From: UMGS172 sp045578845
GTDB lineage: Bacteria > Bacillota > Clostridia > Oscillospirales > Acutalibacteraceae
Direction of reading: 5' to 3'
NCBI GenBank assembly: GCA_045578845.1
Contig: JAZNLA010000017.1
Coordinates: 1 to 33,786, forward strand
DNA: 33,786 bases
Shown: positions 30,101-33,786 of the stretch, piece after piece
Position numbering within the stretch: the first letter of the stretch is position 1
How the letters are laid out: the number at the start of each line of letters is the position of its first letter
The notes under the pieces: model-generated
What the model saw: only the letters and a program-made list of their open reading frames with translations
What the model was told of the DNA's origin: nothing
Database searches by the model: none
Made by a program: the position numbers and the translations under genes

Positions 30101-31399
30101 TGCAACGGGGATATCTATATCCTTTTTCTTGCTTTCTTTTTTTGACCTTTTTTCATCGTGAATAATTTGCGGCTCGCCGCCATTGACGGTTTCCTCGGTA
30201 ATAACTATTTTAGAAATCGTTTTATCCGACGGAGTTTCATACATAAGGTCACGTAAAATGCCCTCAACCGTTGACCTAAGACCTCTTGCACCGGTCTTAC
30301 GTTCTACAGTTACTTTAGCGATTTTATGCAAGGCATCTTCTGAAAACTCAAGTTCAATATTGTCCATTTTAAAAAGTTCTTTATACTGCTTTATAATGGA
30401 ATTTTTAGGCTCAGTAGTAATCCTAAAAAGCATATCCTCGGTCATAGGCTCTAAAGAAGCAATAACCGGCAATCTACCGACAAGTTCAGGTATAAGCCCA
30501 AACTTTACAAGGTCATGGTGAATTACATTATTTGAGCCGGTTTCCTCTTCAAGTTGTTTTTTTGACTTAACATCAGCACCAAAACCCAAACCACTGTCAC
30601 CCTGTCTTTTGGCGACTATTTTTTCAATACCATCAAAAGCACCTGCACAGATAAACAAGATATTGGAAGTATTTATCTGTATAAATTCTTGCTGAGGATG
30701 TTTTCTGCCGCCTTGGGGCGGAACATTGGCAACGGTGCCCTCTAATATTTTAAGCAACGCCTGTTGAACACCCTCACCGCTGACATCACGTGTAATTGAT
30801 ACATTTTCGGACTTTCTTGCAATCTTGTCAATTTCGTCGACATAGATTATACCGCGTTCGGCCTTTTCAATATCAAAATCGGCGGCTTGAATAAGTCTTA
30901 GCAAAATATTTTCAACATCTTCACCAACATAACCCGCTTCGGTCAGTGTGGTGGCGTCGGCAATGGCTATAGGGACCTCCAAAAATCTTGCCAAAGTTTG
31001 GGCAAGCAAGGTTTTACCTACACCTGTAGGACCTAACATAAGCACATTACTTTTACCGAGTTCAACTTCTGAATTTTCAGCACAGAAAATCCTTTTATAA
31101 TGGTTATAAACCGCAACACTCAAAGTTTTTTTGGCATCGTCTTGACCGATAACATATTCGTCAAGATGAGCCTTTATTTCTTTAGGTGCAGGAAGTTTAA
31201 AATCAGCATTTGGCTTATTCTTTCCTTTAGATTTAGCAACGGTTTGCGGCATATCATCATGATTAAGCAATGAGTAGCATATTTCGATACACTCATCGCA
31301 GATAAACACGCCGTTGCCCGCTATAAGGTGGTCAACCTCATTCTCATCCCTGCCGCAAAAGGCACAAACAGGACGGTTTTTATTATTATTGTTTGCCAT
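30098..31399 (-). CDS. clpX: ATP-dependent Clp protease ATP-binding subunit ClpX
   Basis: AAA+ unfoldase that feeds substrates to ClpP. Seen in 433 aa: the N-terminal zinc-binding domain C12-x2-C15...C34-x2-C37, Walker A GPTGVGKT (about residue 120), Walker B IIYVDEIDKIA, the pore-loop region TLTEAGYVGEDVEN, the ClpP-docking loop near GSNNVIHH (IGF-type loop not clearly visible in that form), and sensor 2 KTGARGLRS. Third gene of tig-clpP-clpX, 21 nt after clpP. The C-terminus is Lys-rich (KRSKKESKKKDIDIPVA). Confidence 0.97.
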   Translation of the reverse strand: MANNNNKNRPVCAFCGRDENEVDHLIAGNGVFICDECIEICYSLLNHDDMPQTVAKSKGKNKPNADFKLPAPKEIKAHLDEYVIGQDDAKKTLSVAVYNHYKRIFCAENSEVELGKSNVLMLGPTGVGKTLLAQTLARFLEVPIAIADATTLTEAGYVGEDVENILLRLIQAADFDIEKAERGIIYVDEIDKIARKSENVSITRDVSGEGVQQALLKILEGTVANVPPQGGRKHPQQEFIQINTSNILFICAGAFDGIEKIVAKRQGDSGLGFGADVKSKKQLEEETGSNNVIHHDLVKFGLIPELVGRLPVIASLEPMTEDMLFRITTEPKNSIIKQYKELFKMDNIELEFSEDALHKIAKVTVERKTGARGLRSTVEGILRDLMYETPSDKTISKIVITEETVNGGEPQIIHDEKRSKKESKKKDIDIPVA

Positions 31400-31420
31400 C
31401 CGTATTCTCCGTTATCTAAA

Positions 31421-32005
31421 TTATCTTCTTTCAATCACCTTATCAACAAGGCCGTAAGCAGCCGCATCGGCAGCCGACATAAAATTGTCACGCTCAGTGT
31501 CAATTCTTATAGTTTCTATAGGTTTACCTGTATTTTCAGCAAGTATACGATTGAGTTTTTCACGGGTCTGTTCAATATGTTTAGCATGAATAAGAATATC
31601 TGTAGCCTGACCTTCTGCCGCACCCAAAGGTTGATGAATCATGATTTCACTGTTAGGCAAAGCCATTCTTTTACCCTTTGTACCGGAAGAAAGCAAAAAT
31701 GCACCCATTGATGCCGCCATACCCATACAAATTGTATTGACATCGCATTTTATATAATTCATTGTGTCATAAATAGCAAGACCAGCGGAAACACTGCCTC
31801 CGGGGCTGTTAATGTAAAAATGAATATCCTTCTCGGGGTCTTTTCCCTCAAGATAAAGCATTTGTGCAATAACTAAACTTGCAGTTGCATCATTTACTTG
31901 GTCACAAAGCATAACAATACGGTCATTTAAGAGCCTAGAAAAAATATCATAGGAACGCTCACCTGCACCGGTCTGCTCAACTACCATAGGTACTAAACTA
32001 CTCAT
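31421..32005 (-). CDS. clpP: ATP-dependent Clp protease proteolytic subunit
   Basis: Serine protease forming the 14-subunit chamber used by ClpX. Seen in 194 aa: the INSPGGSVSAG turn, catalytic Ser99 in GMAASMGAF, His124 in MIHQPLG, and Asp173 in ERDNFMSAADA, which match the classical triad. TAGGAG precedes the ATG. It sits between tig and clpX; a terminator upstream separates it from tig, so it should have its own start. In 32006-32087 an inverted repeat TTTCGCC/GGCGAAA (32023-32029 with 32052-32058) is visible, but I find no convincing promoter and no CtsR-type operator. Confidence 0.98.
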   Translation of the reverse strand: MSSLVPMVVEQTGAGERSYDIFSRLLNDRIVMLCDQVNDATASLVIAQMLYLEGKDPEKDIHFYINSPGGSVSAGLAIYDTMNYIKCDVNTICMGMAASMGAFLLSSGTKGKRMALPNSEIMIHQPLGAAEGQATDILIHAKHIEQTREKLNRILAENTGKPIETIRIDTERDNFMSAADAAAYGLVDKVIERR

Positions 32006-32087
32006 TTTTTATACTCCTATTCTTTCGCCAAAAGTTAATAAATTGTTCTGCGGCGAAAAAGCAAAACAAATATTTTAAGTTAAACAA

Positions 32088-32121
32088 AATGCGACAGAAA
32101 TTTGTATGTTTCTGCCGCATT
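32088..32121 (-). terminator. Terminator of tig
   Basis: A 13-bp stem (32088-32100 with 32109-32121) with one internal mismatch or wobble and an 8-nt loop, followed on the minus strand by TTTTGTTT. It lies 79 nt after the tig stop. The sequence 32122-32199 holds nothing I recognise. Confidence 0.75.
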
Positions 32122-32199
32122 AGGTTTGACTAAAATCGGCATGCTACAAAAATAAGTATGCTGCCAAAATTACAATTATAAACAGTATCTTTTAAAAAA

Positions 32200-33750
32200 T
32201 TATTCTGCAGTTTTTTTAGCAACAGGCTTTTTAGCAACAGGCTTTTTAGCGGCTGTGCTTTTTGCGGTGGTCTTCTTTTCGCCGGTTGCTTTAGACGCAG
32301 TGGTCTTCTTAGCGGCAGGCTTTGCACTTGTAGCCTTTGCATCAGGCTTTTCTGCCTTTTCTGCCTTTTCTGCCTTAGAAGCGGCTGCAGTTTTTTTAGC
32401 AGCAGGCTTCTTAGCAGCTGGCTTTTTAGCGGCTGGCTTCTCCTCAGTCTTTTCGGTCTTCTTGTCAACCTCGGCAATTTTAGCATTTGCCTTAACAAGT
32501 TCCATAGCCTTAGAAACGGCGAGGTCTTTAACCAATTCTTTTTCAGGAATAGCGGCCTTAATCTGGTCGATTTCCATGCCGTAATCCTTTGCCATTTTTT
32601 CAAACTCGACATTTAAGTCCTCATCGGTAACTTCAATCTTCTCGAGTTCAACAATTTTTTCAAGAGCAAGGCGAATCTTAACCTGACTTTCAGCCTGAGG
32701 CATAAAAGTCTTTTTGAAATCATCAATGCTGCCGCCCATATACTTAAGATATGTGTTCATATCCATACCCTGCGACTGAAGTCTGTAAGCAAACTCCTCA
32801 ACGCTCTGCTCGGCACGGCGTTCAATCATAGCGGCAGGAATTTCTGCCTTGACAAGACCGATAAGTTGCTCAACGAGTTGGTTTTCAACATCTGCATCAG
32901 CAGATTTTTCTTTGCGGTCTAAAGCCTTAACTTTGAGGTCTGCCTTATATTCGTCAAGAGTATCAAACTCACTTACATCTTTGGCAAATTCGTCATCAAT
33001 AGCGGGAAGTTCTTTAGCCTTAATTTCATGAAGTTTAACCTTGAATACTACAGGTTTTCCAGCAAGGTCTTTAGCATGATATTCCTCGGGGAATGTTACG
33101 TTAACGTCAAATTCGTCACCGGTATTATGACCTACGATTTGGTCTTCAAAACCCGGAATAAACGAACCTGAGCCCAAGGTAAGAGAATAAGACTCACCTT
33201 TGCCGCCGTCGAAAGCAACACCGTCATTAAATCCTTCGTAGTCTATAACTGCGGTATCACCCATTGCTGCTGCACGGTCTTCTATGGTAATCATTCTTGA
33301 GTTACGGTCTGCAACTGCGTTAACTTCAGCGTCAATTTCCTCGTCGGTTACAACAGACTTTACCTTTTCAGCGGTAAGACCTTTGTATCCGTCAATTTCA
33401 ACTTCGGGTTTAACTGTGATAACAATTTTAAACTCTACACCGGTAGCCTTATCAATAGAAACTAAATCAAAGTCAATTTTATCGTCAACATAGTCAAGTT
33501 TAGACTCTTCGATAGCCTTACCGACAGCGTCGGGATAGATAATATTGAGGGCGTCCTCATAGAATACCGACTCGCCGTAATACTTCTCAATGATGCTCAT
33601 AGGAGCCTTTCCGCGTCTAAAACCCGGGACATTGATTTTTTTACTGTTTTGTTTGTAAGCCTTTTTTACTGCCTCTGCAAACTCTTGTGCATCAACAGTG
33701 ATGACTAACTCATAACGGTTAGTCTCTTTTTTACTGAATTCCTTAAGCAT
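32200..33750 (-). CDS. tig: Trigger factor with a long Lys/Ala-rich C-terminal tail
   Basis: Ribosome-bound chaperone and peptidyl-prolyl isomerase that meets nascent chains. Seen in 516 aa: an N-terminal ribosome-binding domain with GFRRGKAPMSIIEKYYG (the signature loop), an FKBP-type domain (about 150-245, VIDYEGFNDGVAFDGG...PGFEDQIVGHNTGDEF), and the helical C-terminal arms to about 429. Residues 430-516 are an extra low-complexity tail built from AAKKP, AEK and AKKTT units, like histone H1 C-termini or the tails of bacterial HU-like proteins. Normal trigger factors are about 430-450 aa. GGAGG lies before the ATG. First gene of tig-clpP-clpX. Confidence 0.97.
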   Translation of the reverse strand: MLKEFSKKETNRYELVITVDAQEFAEAVKKAYKQNSKKINVPGFRRGKAPMSIIEKYYGESVFYEDALNIIYPDAVGKAIEESKLDYVDDKIDFDLVSIDKATGVEFKIVITVKPEVEIDGYKGLTAEKVKSVVTDEEIDAEVNAVADRNSRMITIEDRAAAMGDTAVIDYEGFNDGVAFDGGKGESYSLTLGSGSFIPGFEDQIVGHNTGDEFDVNVTFPEEYHAKDLAGKPVVFKVKLHEIKAKELPAIDDEFAKDVSEFDTLDEYKADLKVKALDRKEKSADADVENQLVEQLIGLVKAEIPAAMIERRAEQSVEEFAYRLQSQGMDMNTYLKYMGGSIDDFKKTFMPQAESQVKIRLALEKIVELEKIEVTDEDLNVEFEKMAKDYGMEIDQIKAAIPEKELVKDLAVSKAMELVKANAKIAEVDKKTEKTEEKPAAKKPAAKKPAAKKTAAASKAEKAEKAEKPDAKATSAKPAAKKTTASKATGEKKTTAKSTAAKKPVAKKPVAKKTAE

Positions 33751-33786
33751 TACACTACCTCCAAAAAATTCTCAAAATACTATAAC

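Noticed and set aside
32130..32612. 160-codon minus-strand frame in the tig tail
   Set aside because: Out-of-frame reading of the low-complexity Lys/Ala repeats, giving an Arg/Leu/Lys pseudo-repeat.

Overview
The window looks like chromosomal core DNA from a low-GC, Gram-positive anaerobe of the Clostridia (Bacillota), probably close to Oscillospiraceae/Ruminococcaceae. Supporting signs are AT-rich gaps with TTGACA/TATAAT promoters, strong GGAGG ribosome binding sites, an oxygen-sensitive class III ribonucleotide reductase, lipoproteins with classical lipoboxes, a tig-clpP-clpX cluster, and paired DnaD-type and DnaC/DnaI-type helicase-loading proteins. The genus-level placement is inference. 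I see no transposase, integrase, CRISPR array or prophage gene.

Layout. 1-179: start of a membrane-protein gene running off the left edge. 405-1241: rplM-rpsI operon. 1498-3407: dnaD-like and dnaC-like replication genes. 3447-6218: nrdD-nrdG (anaerobic dNTP synthesis). 6473-8358: a lipoprotein and an Mrp-type Fe-S carrier. 8565-12692: gltX-glnS-nif3. 12747-14436: oadG-oadB membrane decarboxylase subunits without an alpha subunit. 14611-17090: ackA-galK. 17272-18447: tmcAL. 18470-21683: SDR - LURP-one-like protein - uvrC. 21684-25243: a looser region with a small lipoprotein, a glycerol-1-phosphate dehydrogenase, a GNAT acetyltransferase and most of the unexplained structure. 25244-25849: tRNA-Thr(GGU) and nrdR. 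26017-27047: azlCD. 27042-28554: HAD hydrolase and metallophosphatase. 28706-30061: D-Ala-D-Ala carboxypeptidase. 30098-33750: tig-clpP-clpX, where trigger factor carries a long Lys/Ala-rich tail.

Regulation. nrdR and its expected target nrdD-nrdG are both present. A good NrdR-box-like palindrome fills the spacer of the nrdR promoter, and two or three related sites lie at the nrdD promoter. Many genes have TTGNNN-17-TATAAT-like promoters, and convergent genes share compact bidirectional terminators.

The least ordinary part is 21.7-25.2 kb. First, a family of short perfect hairpins is joined by constant linkers of about 8 nt. One array has seven hairpins whose linker flips orientation midway (25034-25207), a second is decayed (21729-21846), and a solo unit lies at 22666-22683. 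The three share a boundary sequence AAATCAA-N-GCGNAGC-N', with a compensatory base-pair change between the intact copies, and in two cases the boundary forms the -35 box of the neighbouring gene. Second, a probable structured RNA of about 170 nt (22447-22616, minus strand) has a near-consensus promoter, a long stem starting at the predicted +1, and a terminator ending just before a lipoprotein gene. G-U wobbles in both helices support the minus strand as the transcript.
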